64,000 bases of DNA from Candidatus Thiodiazotropha sp. (ex Codakia rugifera). GTDB lineage: Bacteria; Pseudomonadota; Gammaproteobacteria; Chromatiales; Chromatiaceae. Positions 35,797 to 47,895 of the stretch are shown one piece after another. The notes below the pieces were generated by a model that saw nothing but the letters and a program-made list of their open reading frames with translations, was not told the origin of the DNA and made no database searches. Made by a program: the position numbers and the translations under genes. Every line of letters begins with the position of its first letter. The stretch's first letter is position 1. Location: NCBI GenBank assembly GCA_025656675.1, contig JAHXHN010000001.1, forward strand, positions 649,501-713,500, read 5' to 3'.

Positions 35797-36735
35797 GTGA
35801 ACCGAGCTTCAGAACCAAAAAACAGTGATATCAGAACCTTCCAGGATTTGATCTTTGCCCTACAAAGCTACTGGGCGGATCAGGGTTGTATCATTCTCCA
35901 ACCCTATGACATGGAGATGGGTGCCGGCACCTTCCACACCGCAACCTTTTTGCGCTCTATAGGTCCCGAGCCCTGGAATGCCGCTTATGTACAACCCTCC
36001 CGTCGTCCAACAGATGGACGTTACGGGGAGAATCCTAACCGGTTACAACACTACTATCAGTATCAGGTAGTGATGAAGCCATCACCCAAGAATATTCAAC
36101 AGCTCTATCTGGGATCGCTGGAGATGCTGGGACTCGATCTAAATATCCACGATATCCGCTTTGTTGAAGACAACTGGGAATCACCCACGTTGGGTGCCTG
36201 GGGGTTGGGTTGGGAAGTTTGGTTGAATGGCATGGAGGTCACTCAGTTCACCTATTTTCAACAGGTCGGTGGACTCGACTGCCGACCGGTAACCGGTGAA
36301 ATCACTTATGGCCTCGAACGGATTGCGATGTATCTCCAGGGTGTGGAGAGTCTATTCGATCTGGTCTGGACCGAAGGCCCTCAGGGGATAGTAACCTATG
36401 GTGATGTGTTTCATCAGAATGAAGTTGAGCAATCAGCATACAATTTCGAGCACGCTGATGTGAAATACCTTTTTGGCCAGTTTGAGCAGTGTGAAAAGGA
36501 GTCTAAAAAACTCATTGAACTGGGTCTTCCTTTACCTGCCTATGAACAGGTTCTGCAGGCGTCCCATACATTCAACCTGCTGGATGCACGGCATGCTATC
36601 TCTGTGACTGAGCGCCAGCGCTATATATTGAAAGTGCGTGGTCTTGCGCGAGCAGTTGCCCAGGCCTATTACGATGCCCGTGAACGCCTTGATTTTCCCA
36701 TGTTAAAATCCACCCGGGAGGTCGCAAATGGCTGA
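35797..36735 (+). CDS. glyQ: Glycine--tRNA ligase alpha subunit
   Basis: 312-residue catalytic subunit of the bacterial alpha2beta2 glycyl-tRNA synthetase. The class II motifs are in [58 protein letters not shown] and the motif 3 [14 protein letters not shown]. The start is GTG at 35797, behind GGGG at 7 nt, giving [17 protein letters not shown]. coli begins just before RTFQ. The 3' end overlaps glyS by 8 nt, and at least the next four genes continue as an operon. Confidence 0.97.
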   Translation: MNRASEPKNSDIRTFQDLIFALQSYWADQGCIILQPYDMEMGAGTFHTATFLRSIGPEPWNAAYVQPSRRPTDGRYGENPNRLQHYYQYQVVMKPSPKNIQQLYLGSLEMLGLDLNIHDIRFVEDNWESPTLGAWGLGWEVWLNGMEVTQFTYFQQVGGLDCRPVTGEITYGLERIAMYLQGVESLFDLVWTEGPQGIVTYGDVFHQNEVEQSAYNFEHADVKYLFGQFEQCEKESKKLIELGLPLPAYEQVLQASHTFNLLDARHAISVTERQRYILKVRGLARAVAQAYYDARERLDFPMLKSTREVANG

Positions 36736-38818
36736 TCACGCTCACCTGTTATTCGAACTTGGTACAGAAGAGCTGCCACCCAAGGCTTTGAAACGTCTCT
36801 CAAACTCCCTGACTGAAACCTTCGTTGCCGGCCTGGCCCAGGCAAATCTAAATCATGGGCAAGTTGAAAGCTTTGCCACTCCCCGTCGCCTCGCATTGTT
36901 GGTCCGTGACTGTGCAACTCGCCAACCTGATCGTGAAAGTGAGCGACGCGGCCCTGCCATTCAGGCCGCCTTTGATGAAGCTGGCAATCCAACCAAGGCT
37001 GCCGAAGGATTCGCCCGTTCCTGTAAAACAACCGTGGACCAACTTCAAAGGCAGAAGACCGACAAGGGAGAATGGCTCTCCTACCGTACCCAAGAGACCG
37101 GCCTGCCTGCAGCCGATCTGCTTCCCGACATCGCTACTCAGGCATTGAACAAGTTACCGATTCCCAAGCGTATGCGCTGGGGGGATTCTGATGCCCAGTT
37201 CGTGCGTCCGGTTCACTGGTTGGTGTTCATTCATGGGGAACAGGTGGTGCCGTGTCAGCTGCTTGATGCTTCAGCCGACCGGTTAACCTATGGACACCGA
37301 TTCCATCACCCGACGGCGATCACTCTCTACAATCCTGAAGACTACGCCTCGGTGCTCGAGGACATGGGCCAGGTAATTGCCAGTTTCGACGCACGCCGTA
37401 CAAAGATCGCAACTTCTGTTGAAAGCAGTGCAACCGCACTGGGTGCAAAGGCAGATCTCGATCCGGAATTACTGGATGAAGTCACCGCACTTAACGAATG
37501 GCCGGTACCGATCTCTGCCAGCTTCGAGGAGCGTTTTTTAGAGGTACCCCATGAAGCCCTGGTCGCTACGATGAAGGGACATCAAAAATATTTCCCTCTC
37601 TTTTCAGCGGATGGCCGATTATTAAATCACTTCATCACCATTGCCAATATCGACAGTCCTAAACCTGAACTCATACAGGAAGGCAATGAACGGGTCATCC
37701 GACCCAGGCTTGCTGATGCGATGTTTTTCTGGCAGCAGGATGGAAAACACAGTCTGGAGGATCGTCTCGAATCCCTCAAGCAAGTGGTCTTCCAGAATAA
37801 ACTGGGATCGATGTATGACAAATCAGAACGGGTGGCTAATCTTGCTCAACTGATCGCCATCGAGATTGATGGGGATCCTGATCTGGCCCATCGTGCAGGC
37901 CAATTAAGCCGATGCGATCTGATGACCGATATGGTAGGAGAATTTCCTGTGATGCAGGGCATCATGGGGCGTTATCAAGCCCAGCGTGATGGGGAAAACA
38001 GTGAACTCGCCCAAGCCCTGGATGAGTTTTATATGCCGCGTTTTTCCGGTGACCAACTGCCACAAACCCGAACCGGTATTGCTATCTCACTGGCTGAGAA
38101 GCTCGATACACTGGTAGGCATATTCGGTATTGGCCAAAAACCGACTGGAGATAAAGATCCCTTCGCATTGAGACGTGCGGCTCTTGGTGCATTGCGGATC
38201 ATACGTGAGCACTCACTAACACTCTATCTTCGAGGAATGCTAGAGGCTGTCGCAGAAACTATGTCAGATAAGCTGACTGAAGAGGGGGTTGCAGATGAGG
38301 TCTACAACTTCATGTTGGATCGCCTCAAAGGTATCTATACGGACCTTGGCGTCAGCAATGATCTGTTTCAAGCTGTAGCAGAGGTAAGCCCTGAAAATAT
38401 GGCTGATTTTGATCGCCGTATCTGGGCAATAGGCGAATTCCTAAAGTTACCGGAGGCAGAGAGCCTTTCCGCAGCTAACAAACGCATTCACAATATCTTG
38501 AAAAAGAGCAATGAACCGCTAGCCATGCGCCCAGACCCGACGCTCTTTCAGGATGATGCTGAACGTAGCCTTGCCGACAAACTTGATGAACTGACACCGC
38601 TTGCTCAGCCTCTCTTTGATCGAGGTGATTATTCACAGGGTCTGCAAATCCTGGCTGCACTGAAGGAACCCGTCGATCTGTTTTTCGATCAGGTGATGGT
38701 CATGACCGATGAAGCTTCCCTAAGGAACAACCGATTGGCGCTGCTCTCTCAGATGGAGAACCTTTTTCTCAGTGTGGCTGATATCTCTCGTCTACAGCTC
38801 CCGGATAATACCCCATGA
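36728..38818 (+). CDS. glyS: Glycine--tRNA ligase beta subunit
   Basis: 696-residue tRNA-binding subunit of glycyl-tRNA synthetase (E. coli 689). The N terminus [15 protein letters not shown] is the family hallmark; [13 protein letters not shown] and the HD-like region [20 protein letters not shown] follow. The C-terminal part includes the anticodon-binding DALR-like domain. It overlaps glyQ by 8 nt and the MazG-like gene by 4 nt (ATGA). Confidence 0.97.
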   Translation: MADHAHLLFELGTEELPPKALKRLSNSLTETFVAGLAQANLNHGQVESFATPRRLALLVRDCATRQPDRESERRGPAIQAAFDEAGNPTKAAEGFARSCKTTVDQLQRQKTDKGEWLSYRTQETGLPAADLLPDIATQALNKLPIPKRMRWGDSDAQFVRPVHWLVFIHGEQVVPCQLLDASADRLTYGHRFHHPTAITLYNPEDYASVLEDMGQVIASFDARRTKIATSVESSATALGAKADLDPELLDEVTALNEWPVPISASFEERFLEVPHEALVATMKGHQKYFPLFSADGRLLNHFITIANIDSPKPELIQEGNERVIRPRLADAMFFWQQDGKHSLEDRLESLKQVVFQNKLGSMYDKSERVANLAQLIAIEIDGDPDLAHRAGQLSRCDLMTDMVGEFPVMQGIMGRYQAQRDGENSELAQALDEFYMPRFSGDQLPQTRTGIAISLAEKLDTLVGIFGIGQKPTGDKDPFALRRAALGALRIIREHSLTLYLRGMLEAVAETMSDKLTEEGVADEVYNFMLDRLKGIYTDLGVSNDLFQAVAEVSPENMADFDRRIWAIGEFLKLPEAESLSAANKRIHNILKKSNEPLAMRPDPTLFQDDAERSLADKLDELTPLAQPLFDRGDYSQGLQILAALKEPVDLFFDQVMVMTDEASLRNNRLALLSQMENLFLSVADISRLQLPDNTP

Positions 38819-39150
38819 GCCATGACTCTTATCGGGAGATGCTGGCAGCTGTTCAAGCCTTTCATGACAAGCACCGCTTTCGTGAGACAGGTGGCGAGGA
38901 GATGGCCTACAGGATTGCCCTGATGACGGAAGAGCTGGGCGAAATCTCCAGTTGTGTCACTAAAGGTAAGAGCAAGCAAGATCTGGCTGAAGAGGTAGCC
39001 GATCTTTTAATCCTTTTGATGGGTACAGCAATCGCACAGAATTTCGACCTAAATCAGGCATTCTGGGACAAAATAGAAAAACTGGGGATGCGGGAATCTC
39101 GTATGATCAATGGGCGTATACGCGTCTCTGAGTTCCGTGACGTTGATTAA
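38815..39150 (+). CDS. MazG-like nucleotide pyrophosphohydrolase
   Basis: A 111-residue all-helical enzyme predicted to hydrolyse non-canonical (d)NTPs to monophosphates. The Mg-binding motif EXXE(n)EXXD is clear: E40xxE43 (TEELGE) and E60xxD63 (EEVADLL). A single MazG unit, as in dCTPase/iMazG-type house-cleaning enzymes. The ATG overlaps the glyS stop by 4 nt, so it is in the glyQS operon. Its substrate is unknown. Confidence 0.85.
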   Translation: MSHDSYREMLAAVQAFHDKHRFRETGGEEMAYRIALMTEELGEISSCVTKGKSKQDLAEEVADLLILLMGTAIAQNFDLNQAFWDKIEKLGMRESRMINGRIRVSEFRDVD

Positions 39151-39170
39151 GAAGTAAGCATTTACTTACT

Positions 39171-39725
39171 ATGAAGCTCCTAATTCTAGATAGGGATGGT
39201 GTCATTAATCAGGATTCAGATGCCTATATAAAGAGCCCTGAAGAATGGCAGCCCATCCCAGGTAGTCTACAGGCCATTGCCAGACTCAGCAGAGCGGGTT
39301 TTCTGGTATTCGTGGCCACCAATCAATCCGGTTTGGCTCGTGGTCTCTTTGATATTGAGACATTGAATGCAATTCACCGTAAAATGTCGGATGCTGTTCA
39401 AGCGGTAGGGGGTCACATCAATGCTGTCCTTTTCTGCCCCCATGGACCGAATGACAACTGTAATTGCCGTAAACCCATGCCAGGCCTCTATCATGAAATA
39501 GCACATCGAAGTCAACTCACCTTACAGGATGTACCCATTGTTGGAGACTCTTTAAGAGATATAGAAGCCGCCATCAGTGTCAAAGCACATCCCATCCTGG
39601 TTCGTAGCGGCAAGGGAGAAATAACACTTCCCACACTGAAGAAAATCTATCCCAACGTTCCTGTTTTTAAAGATCTTATCAGCGTTTCTGAAGCGTTGAT
39701 CAACAAAACCAGCAGTCAGTCATGA
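39171..39725 (+). CDS. gmhB: D-glycero-beta-D-manno-heptose 1,7-bisphosphate 7-phosphatase
   Basis: A 184-residue HAD phosphatase acting in ADP-heptose synthesis for the lipopolysaccharide core. The nucleophile motif LILDRDGVINQ has D7 and D9; VATNQSGLARG is motif II; VGDSLRDIEAA is the motif IV acid pair. The zinc-binding cysteines are in CPHGPNDNCNCRKPMPG, the usual GmhB structural site. It overlaps plsC by 4 nt. The glyS-gmhB-plsC order is common in gammaproteobacteria. Confidence 0.95.
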   Translation: MKLLILDRDGVINQDSDAYIKSPEEWQPIPGSLQAIARLSRAGFLVFVATNQSGLARGLFDIETLNAIHRKMSDAVQAVGGHINAVLFCPHGPNDNCNCRKPMPGLYHEIAHRSQLTLQDVPIVGDSLRDIEAAISVKAHPILVRSGKGEITLPTLKKIYPNVPVFKDLISVSEALINKTSSQS

Positions 39726-40444
39726 TATTAATCCGCTCCATCATCTATTTTGTTTTTCTGGTTGTCAGCACCATCCTCATTGCCACACTGGGTACCCTGA
39801 TTGGGTGGGCGCTTACCCATCATCGTATCCACATCCTTGACCATGCCTGGAGTCGGGTGAACCTGTGGGCATTGGATGTGATTTGTGGCTTAAAATACAG
39901 GCTGGAAGGTGCAGAAAATATTCCAGAGGAAGGGTGTATTGTCTTTGCAAAACACCAGTCGGCCTGGGAGACCATTGCACTGGTCAGTCTTCTTCCAGGT
40001 CCCAAATCCTGGGTAATAAAACGAGAATTACTCTATGTTCCCTTCATGGGATGGGTGATGGTCTACTTCAAACCGATCGCTATTAACCGAAAATCGGGGC
40101 GTAGGGCAGTTGATCAAATCATTGAACAGGGTACACAGCGATTAAAATCTGGACGAAACGTGTTTGTATTTCCCGAAGGAACCCGAGTTGCACCTGGTAC
40201 CAAAAAACGCTACGGCATTGGTGGTGCCTTGTTAGCTGAGAAGTCAGGTTATCCGGTGTTGCCAGTCGCCCATAACGCTGGTGTTTTCTGGCGCCGTAGA
40301 GATATCAGAAAATATCCAGGTACGATCGATGTACGGATAGGACCGGTCATCGATACCCGGGGCCTTACTGCTTCAGAAATCAATCAAGCGGCTGAAACCT
40401 GGATAGAAACAACTGTGGAAAACCTGCCACAAACCCGTGACTGA
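39722..40444 (+). CDS. Lysophospholipid acyltransferase (PlsC family)
   Basis: A 240-residue membrane-bound 1-acylglycerol-3-phosphate acyltransferase family protein. Two N-terminal hydrophobic stretches (about 5-30) anchor it. The catalytic motif is H78QSAWE83, HX4E where the family norm is HX4D, a substitution shared by the gmhB-linked subfamily. FPEGTR at 150-155 is the glycerol-phosphate-binding motif. Likely role: phospholipid or lyso-lipid acylation at the inner membrane. It is the last gene of the glyQ operon. Confidence 0.9.
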   Translation: MILIRSIIYFVFLVVSTILIATLGTLIGWALTHHRIHILDHAWSRVNLWALDVICGLKYRLEGAENIPEEGCIVFAKHQSAWETIALVSLLPGPKSWVIKRELLYVPFMGWVMVYFKPIAINRKSGRRAVDQIIEQGTQRLKSGRNVFVFPEGTRVAPGTKKRYGIGGALLAEKSGYPVLPVAHNAGVFWRRRDIRKYPGTIDVRIGPVIDTRGLTASEINQAAETWIETTVENLPQTRD

Positions 40445-40481
40445 AAAAGGCGATATTCAAAACCTCGGAGATAATATCGCC
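40444..40481 (-). terminator. Rho-independent terminator for gyrB
   Basis: GGCGATATT (40449-40457) pairs with AATATCGCC (40473-40481) across a 15-nt loop. On the minus strand the stem is followed by TTTTT (40448-40444). It lies 120 bp beyond the gyrB stop and overlaps the plsC stop. Confidence 0.75.
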
Positions 40482-40602
40482 ACGCCATGCATCAGGCTGA
40501 AAAGCAAGGAAACTATTGTCAGCATCTTCCTTTCTGCCTGCTTTCTATTAATAGTAAGTACTAACTTTATTTGATTGATTTCTACCTGTTACCATCGAAA
40601 TA

Positions 40603-43095
<2,493 letters not shown>

Positions 43096-43124
43096 TTAAT
43101 TGCAATCATTAAATTGAATAAGAT

Positions 43125-44198
43125 CTAGAGAGTAGTAACTGATCCATGTTCCACGTGGAACAATTTACCATGGCTACGCTCAATGATTTTATGCTCTTCA
43201 TTGTAATCCAATGCAGTTATGAAACTTTGCATGTGACTTGATGAAATAGTCGTTAGTAGAGATAAGTAACTTTCTTTATCTAATTCTGAATGTAGATCGT
43301 CAATTAAGAGAATAGGAGTCTCTTCAGTTTTAGTTTTTTGCAGATTAGCTTGGCTTAGGATCATGAGTATTGCCACTGTTTTCATCTGCCCACGAGACGA
43401 ACGGTTCTTTATCAGGTCACTACCTTCCATGAAACGTAAATCAGATCTATGAGGACCACAACTCGTGAATCCACGTTCAATATCTAACTTTTTATTGGCA
43501 TCTATAGCTTCGAACAACGTTAGACCATCCTTCCACCCTGGCCGTACCTCCATTCTTATTGACTTTGTTATTGCCGTGTTTTGCACAATTCTAGTCAGTT
43601 CAGCGTTCCAATCATTAACATAATCAACCATCTTCCGGTTTATTTCTGTTCCCAGTGTTGCTAATTGTTTATCCCACACACTGATCTGTTTACTTGATTT
43701 TCTTAAAGCGTAATTTCTTTGTTGAAGTACTTTTTTGTATCGATTAGCCAAATTACCAAAATCATGTTCCACGTGGAACAAACCCCAATTTAAAAGTCTT
43801 CTTCTGTGTTTGGGTTCATCCTCAATGATTCGCTGAATATTTGAAGTGATTACGGTGATGGGTAGTGATTTAGCAAGATCAGATAGTCGAGTGATGTTAC
43901 AGCCATCCTTTCGAACCTGTGTTGTTCTGCTTTTTTTTTGAAGCCCGATTCTATGTGTAATTCCAATGGAATTTTTTATCTTTAAATAGATATTAAGTAG
44001 CTCTTCTTCTTTTCTGATCAGATTGACGTTTTGACTTTGTCTAAATGAACGTGCCCTGGCTAGCAGATAGATTGACTCTAGAAGCGTCGTTTTTCCTGCG
44101 CCATTTTTACCAGTAATGAGATTTACACTACTGGATGGTTCTAGCTCAGCTTTAATAACGTTTCTAAGATTTTCTATCGATAGGAATTCTATTTGCAA
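43125..44198 (-). CDS. recF: DNA replication/repair protein RecF
   Basis: 357-residue SMC-like ATPase that loads RecA at single-strand gaps. Walker A is GKNGAGKTTLLES (30-42), signature SSRGQMKTVAILMILSQ near 270, Walker B ILLIDDLHSELD near 305. The start is TTG at 44198, giving MQIEFLSIENLRNV, which lines up with the E. coli N terminus. Two copies of the pentapeptide FHVEH (141-145 and 347-351) are encoded by the two parS palindromes inside the gene. The first copy sits in a conserved spot of RecF; the second is near the C terminus. Confidence 0.97.
   Translation of the reverse strand: MQIEFLSIENLRNVIKAELEPSSSVNLITGKNGAGKTTLLESIYLLARARSFRQSQNVNLIRKEEELLNIYLKIKNSIGITHRIGLQKKSRTTQVRKDGCNITRLSDLAKSLPITVITSNIQRIIEDEPKHRRRLLNWGLFHVEHDFGNLANRYKKVLQQRNYALRKSSKQISVWDKQLATLGTEINRKMVDYVNDWNAELTRIVQNTAITKSIRMEVRPGWKDGLTLFEAIDANKKLDIERGFTSCGPHRSDLRFMEGSDLIKNRSSRGQMKTVAILMILSQANLQKTKTEETPILLIDDLHSELDKESYLSLLTTISSSHMQSFITALDYNEEHKIIERSHGKLFHVEHGSVTTL
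43147..43162. promoter_or_regulatory. parS: parS site 1 (ParB binding), within recF
   Basis: TGTTCCACGTGGAACA, a perfect 16-bp palindrome identical in form to the parS of gammaproteobacteria such as Pseudomonas. It lies in the 3' end of recF and encodes FHVEH (residues 347-351). Confidence 0.92.
43765..43780. promoter_or_regulatory. parS: parS site 2 (ParB binding), within recF
   Basis: A second TGTTCCACGTGGAACA, 618 bp from the first, in the same frame of recF and also encoding FHVEH (141-145). Both should be bound by the ParB encoded at 59133. Confidence 0.92.
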
Positions 44199-44210
44199 TG
44201 TTGTTTAAAG

Positions 44211-44226
44211 CAAACTCACGAGTTTG
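44211..44226. repeat. Short palindrome between dnaN and recF
   Basis: CAAACTCACGAGTTTG: 7-bp half-sites with a 2-nt centre, in the 37-bp gap after the dnaN stop. It may be a hairpin within the dnaN-recF message. Confidence 0.4.
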
Positions 44227-44235
44227 ACTTTATCC

Positions 44236-45336
44236 CTATATCCTCATTGGCATAACAACATATTTACTATCCTTGTTATCTTTTCCATAGATGAGTGCAC
44301 TGCTGTTAGTGTCTTTAAGTTCTATAATGATCGTTTCTTCATTTATGGCAGTAATGGCATCAAGCAGATAGCCTACATTGAAGCCAATTTTAAGTTCATC
44401 ACCTTGATAGTTTACCTCAAGTTCTTCTTCTGACTCCTCCTGCTCCGGATTGTGTGCTTGGAGTTGTAGCTGGTTATGCTTTAGATGAAAGCGAATTCCG
44501 CGATATTTTTCATTAGAGAGTATAGATGCCCGTGTCAGTGATTGACGTAATGTTGTTTTCTCTGCCTCGACCTCCTTATCAGATCCGGATGGCATAACAC
44601 GCTGATATTCAGGGAACCTTCCATCTATCAGTTTTGAGGTGAACACAGCATTTTCGAGAAGTACTCTAATATAACTGTTACTCATCTCAATTTTTATTTC
44701 CTTGTCGTTATTACCAAGTAAACGGCCTAATTCAAGAACTGCCTTTCTAGGTAATATTAACTGATGGTTGATATCCTCTGGTGCGACTTTTAATGACTGA
44801 CTCATTGCTAATCGATGACCATCTGTAGCAACTGTTCTGATATCTCCCTGATTAATCTCTAATAGCATGCCGTTTAAGTAATACCTGACATCCTGTTGTG
44901 CCATGGCAAACTGTGTCTTTTCAATCAACCTGTGCAGAATATTTTCTTTGACAGCTAAAACACTGTTGCTGAGTGTAGGCTCGATGACGGGGTAATCCCG
45001 CGCTGGAAGTAGACTGAGTGAAAAGCGGCTTCTCCCCGATTGTATTTTTACTTTATCTTCACTGATATCAAGTGTTATCGGAGCTTCATCCGGTAACGCT
45101 TTACATATATCCAGCAATTTTCTTGCAGGTAATGTGAAGTCGGCCTCTCCATCACATTCTGCCGTTGTCTGAGTCTTTAGTTCAACTTCCAGATCTGTGG
45201 CTGTGAGTTGAATTTGACCATTACTGGCATTGACAAGAATATTTGCGAGTATGGGTAGTGTCTGACGTCTTTCAACAACACCAGCAATTTTCTGCAAGGG
45301 TTCAAGCAAATTTTCCCTATTAGTGTTTATCTTCAT
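44236..45336 (-). CDS. dnaN: DNA polymerase III beta sliding clamp
   Basis: A 366-residue clamp, the same length as in E. coli, a ring that tethers DNA polymerase III. I start at ATG 45336 (MKINTNRENLLEPLQK), aligning with MKFTVEREHLLKPLQQ; an in-frame GTG three codons upstream is unlikely. Recognisable landmarks: RRQTLPILANILV, ATDGHRLAMSQ, and the C-terminal VVMPMRI, near the peptide-binding cleft. It lies 226 bp after dnaA, a gap rich in A+T with DnaA boxes, and is followed by recF. Confidence 0.98.
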   Translation of the reverse strand: MKINTNRENLLEPLQKIAGVVERRQTLPILANILVNASNGQIQLTATDLEVELKTQTTAECDGEADFTLPARKLLDICKALPDEAPITLDISEDKVKIQSGRSRFSLSLLPARDYPVIEPTLSNSVLAVKENILHRLIEKTQFAMAQQDVRYYLNGMLLEINQGDIRTVATDGHRLAMSQSLKVAPEDINHQLILPRKAVLELGRLLGNNDKEIKIEMSNSYIRVLLENAVFTSKLIDGRFPEYQRVMPSGSDKEVEAEKTTLRQSLTRASILSNEKYRGIRFHLKHNQLQLQAHNPEQEESEEELEVNYQGDELKIGFNVGYLLDAITAINEETIIIELKDTNSSALIYGKDNKDSKYVVMPMRI

Positions 45337-45562
45337 GTTATCCACTCAGTATCTAATTATTTCTTTTTAAGAATGTAAGACTGTTATTATTATTAAGCCT
45401 GTACATATCTATGATGAATAAGTGTATCTATTTGTTTTTAAAGCCGTTTATTCATTTTTTTCTACTGATTTCATCTATCCTAATCCTGCCAACTAACTGT
45501 TGATTAATTGTGGATAGCTTAGCATTTCAATACTACCTGATTTTCTCAACAATTTATCCACA
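45337..45562. other. oriC: Candidate replication origin (oriC), dnaA-dnaN gap
   Basis: 226 bp, clearly more A+T-rich than its surroundings. It contains DnaA-type boxes TTATCCACT (45338-45346), TGTGGATAG (45509-45517) and the perfect TTATCCACA (45554-45562), which directly abuts the dnaA stop codon. A long AT-rich stretch (about 45350-45480) includes a TTATTATTATTA run at 45384-45395, suitable for unwinding. The dnaA-rpmH gap (46898-47162) has a further box and the transcription divergence, so the origin may be in either gap or both. Confidence 0.6.
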
Positions 45563-46897
45563 TTAACTGCTAAGGGTTCTTAACAGATTAGAATAGTCCT
45601 CTGATATCCGTGGGTCGCTTTCCCGCAATTCCTTTACCTTTCTGTTTGCATGAATGACGGTAGTATGGTCTCTGCCTCCAAATGCATTACCTATCTCGGG
45701 TAGGCTGTGATTGGTTAGCTCCTTGGCGAGTGTCATTGCTATCTGTCTAGGACGCGCTATAGAACGGCTTCGTTTAGAGGAGGTAAGATCGGATGTACGT
45801 ATCTGAAAATATTCCGCAACGGTCTTTTGAATATTCTCTATGGTGATCTGTTTGTCATGAGCCGCTAACATGTCCCGCAAGGCATTTTTTGCGAAGTCGA
45901 GGTTTATATCGCGTCCCGTAAATGTGGAGTTGGCAATGACACGTCTGAGTGCACCTTCAAGCTCACGAATATTGGATCTGATGCGCTTGCCCATGAAGAA
46001 GGCGACTTCGTTAGGCAATTCAGCGTTTAACTGGAGTGCCTTGCTTTGCAAAATGGCTACCCGAGTCTCGAGATCGGGTGGTTCGATGGCAACTGTCAAA
46101 CCCCAGCCAAAGCGGGATTTAAGTCGTTCCTCCAATCCGCTGACCTCCTTAGGAAAGCGGTCGCTGGAGAGAATGATCTGCTGCTGCGATTCAAACAAGG
46201 CATTGAAGGTATGGAAAAACTCTTCTTGTGAGCGTTCCTTGCCTGCAAAGAACTGAATATCGTCAATAAGTAAGGCATTGACAGAGCGATAACGCTTTTT
46301 AAACTGATCTATGGTGTTATGCTGCAGCGCTTTGACCATTTCTGCCACAAATCGCTCGGAGTGTAGATAAACCACCCTGGCATGGGGGTTCATCTTGACC
46401 ATCATATTCCCTACTGCGTGCATGAGATGGGTTTTACCGAGACCTACACCGCCATATATGAAGAGTGGATTGTAGGCTTTTCCAGGATTTCCACCGATTT
46501 GCATGGAGGCTGCACGTGCAATCTGGTTCGATTTTCCTTCGACAAAGGTATCGAAGACAAAATTGGGATTGAGATTGCTTTTGATTGCAGCTGTCCGATC
46601 AGTAGAGGGGGTTACCATAACCGGTTGGGGGGGTTCAGCCAGTTTTTGAACGGGACGTTTTTTGCTGCCGATCTCAACCATCAACACAGGCGGATTGCCA
46701 TCGCATAGTGCATTGAGTTGTTGCTGAATAGTCTCCAGGTAGTGGTTCCTAACCCAGTCTAAGACGAATCGGTTAGGCGCAAGGAGTTTCAGAGATTGGG
46801 GATCTTCGATGATCTGTAGTGGACGGATCCAGGTATTGAACTGCTGCGGAGAGAGTACCTGCTCCAAGTGTTCTGTGCATCGTTGCCAAAGGTCCAA
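45563..46897 (-). CDS. dnaA: Chromosomal replication initiator protein DnaA
   Basis: A 444-residue AAA+ initiator that binds TTATCCACA boxes and opens the origin. Domain I starts [25 protein letters not shown]; a short Pro-rich linker precedes [16 protein letters not shown]. Walker A is [16 protein letters not shown], Walker [13 protein letters not shown], and the C-terminal DnaA signature [15 protein letters not shown] contacts DNA. The start [10 protein letters not shown] is normal. The gene is divergent from rpmH (265 bp apart). Confidence 0.98.
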   Translation of the reverse strand: MDLWQRCTEHLEQVLSPQQFNTWIRPLQIIEDPQSLKLLAPNRFVLDWVRNHYLETIQQQLNALCDGNPPVLMVEIGSKKRPVQKLAEPPQPVMVTPSTDRTAAIKSNLNPNFVFDTFVEGKSNQIARAASMQIGGNPGKAYNPLFIYGGVGLGKTHLMHAVGNMMVKMNPHARVVYLHSERFVAEMVKALQHNTIDQFKKRYRSVNALLIDDIQFFAGKERSQEEFFHTFNALFESQQQIILSSDRFPKEVSGLEERLKSRFGWGLTVAIEPPDLETRVAILQSKALQLNAELPNEVAFFMGKRIRSNIRELEGALRRVIANSTFTGRDINLDFAKNALRDMLAAHDKQITIENIQKTVAEYFQIRTSDLTSSKRSRSIARPRQIAMTLAKELTNHSLPEIGNAFGGRDHTTVIHANRKVKELRESDPRISEDYSNLLRTLSS

Positions 46898-47018
46898 GTT
46901 CTCTCTCCAGCAGCGTTGGAAAAGTTGCAGTACCGACGCCTACAGCCAACCAACCGGCTATTACACGCTCGTTGCTCATCGTTTTTAGAACTGCCAAGTC
47001 TACCCCTCGTCGGAAGAG

Positions 47019-47027
47019 TTATCTACA
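47019..47027. promoter_or_regulatory. DnaA-box-like site in the dnaA-rpmH gap
   Basis: TTATCTACA, one mismatch to the consensus TTATCCACA, 120 bp upstream of the dnaA start and followed by an AT-rich run. Confidence 0.45.
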
Positions 47028-47070
47028 GTTTAAAAATATTTACTGGTCTCATTTTAAACATCATTGTCTA

Positions 47071-47100
47071 TTGACAGGAGCGGGTGTTTAGGACTAGGCT
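47071..47100 (+). promoter_or_regulatory. Sigma-70 promoter of rpmH
   Basis: A perfect -35 TTGACA (47071-47076) is followed after 18 bp by TAGGCT (47095-47100, four of six -10 bases) and a G+C-rich discriminator ACGCGTC, a pattern of growth-rate-controlled promoters. The rpmH ATG is 63 bp further. Confidence 0.65.
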
Positions 47101-47162
47101 ACGCGTCTTTTTTCGTCCATAAATTATTTGAATTTTCTGACGGATCTACCGGTAGACAGATT

Positions 47163-47297
47163 ATGAAAAGAACCTTTCAACCCAGTACTCTAAAAAGGGC
47201 TCGCACCCACGGATTTCGTGCGCGCATGGCAACTCGTAACGGCCGCAAGGTGCTGAAGGCACGCCGCGCCAAGGGTCGTGCCCGAATAGCGCTCTGA
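47163..47297 (+). CDS. rpmH: 50S ribosomal protein L34
   Basis: 44 residues, highly basic, starting [20 protein letters not shown] and containing [10 protein letters not shown] and [10 protein letters not shown]; length and sequence match the family. It heads the rpmH-rnpA-yidD-yidC-mnmE series; rnpA begins 11 bp after its stop. Confidence 0.98.
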   Translation: MKRTFQPSTLKRARTHGFRARMATRNGRKVLKARRAKGRARIAL

Positions 47298-47308
47298 TAT
47301 TACGCTCC

Positions 47309-47671
47309 TTGCCAACAACAGAAGAGGGATTTCCCCGTAGCCGCAGACTCCTCAAGCCCGACGAGTATCGTCGGGTTTTTAGCGATGGGAGACGTTCTTC
47401 GGATAGATACTTTCTGGTGCTGGCCAAACCTAATAATATAGGTTTTGCACGCTTGGGTTTGGCGGTTTCAAAAAAGAACTGTCGTCGTGCAGTAGATAGG
47501 AATCGTATTAAACGTCTGATTCGAGAGAGTTTCAGACTGAACCAGGCTCTTCTCACCGGTTTAGATCTGGTGGTTGTGTCTAGACAAGGCGTAGTCAATG
47601 CTGAGAATAGACAATGCTTGAGCTCCCTTGGACAGCACTGGCGAAAGATGGTGGATTTATGCGCCGCATAA
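47309..47671 (+). CDS. rnpA: Ribonuclease P protein component
   Basis: A 120-residue basic subunit of RNase P that helps the RNA mature the 5' ends of tRNAs. The signature RAVDRNRIKRLIRESFR (the RNR motif) is near 70-86, preceded by GLAVSKKNCRRAV. The best start is TTG at 47309 (MPTTEEGFPRSRRLLKPDEY); non-ATG starts are common for rnpA. It overlaps yidD by 13 nt. Confidence 0.95.
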   Translation: MPTTEEGFPRSRRLLKPDEYRRVFSDGRRSSDRYFLVLAKPNNIGFARLGLAVSKKNCRRAVDRNRIKRLIRESFRLNQALLTGLDLVVVSRQGVVNAENRQCLSSLGQHWRKMVDLCAA

Positions 47672-47895
47672 TGATCTTTTTGATCAAGCTCTACCAAATG
47701 TTATTGAGTCCATTTGTTGGCCAGCATTGCCGCTTCTATCCGAGTTGTTCCGCCTATTCGTTAGAAGCTGTGGAAAAGCATGGGGCAATGCGAGGCATGT
47801 GGCTGTCAATCAAACGTATCTCCCGTTGCCACCCCTGGCATGAAGGTGGGATAGACCCGGTACCTGAACCCAAAAAAAAGCAGTTTCATGGATAA
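47659..47895 (+). CDS. yidD: Membrane protein insertion efficiency factor YidD
   Basis: A 78-residue membrane-associated protein that assists YidC. The family motif HCRFYPSCSAYSLEAVEKHG with conserved cysteines is at about 21-40, then CHPWHEGGIDPVP. I start at ATG 47659 (MRRIMIFLIKLYQMLLSP). It overlaps rnpA by 13 nt and yidC by 8 nt. Confidence 0.95.
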   Translation: MRRIMIFLIKLYQMLLSPFVGQHCRFYPSCSAYSLEAVEKHGAMRGMWLSIKRISRCHPWHEGGIDPVPEPKKKQFHG

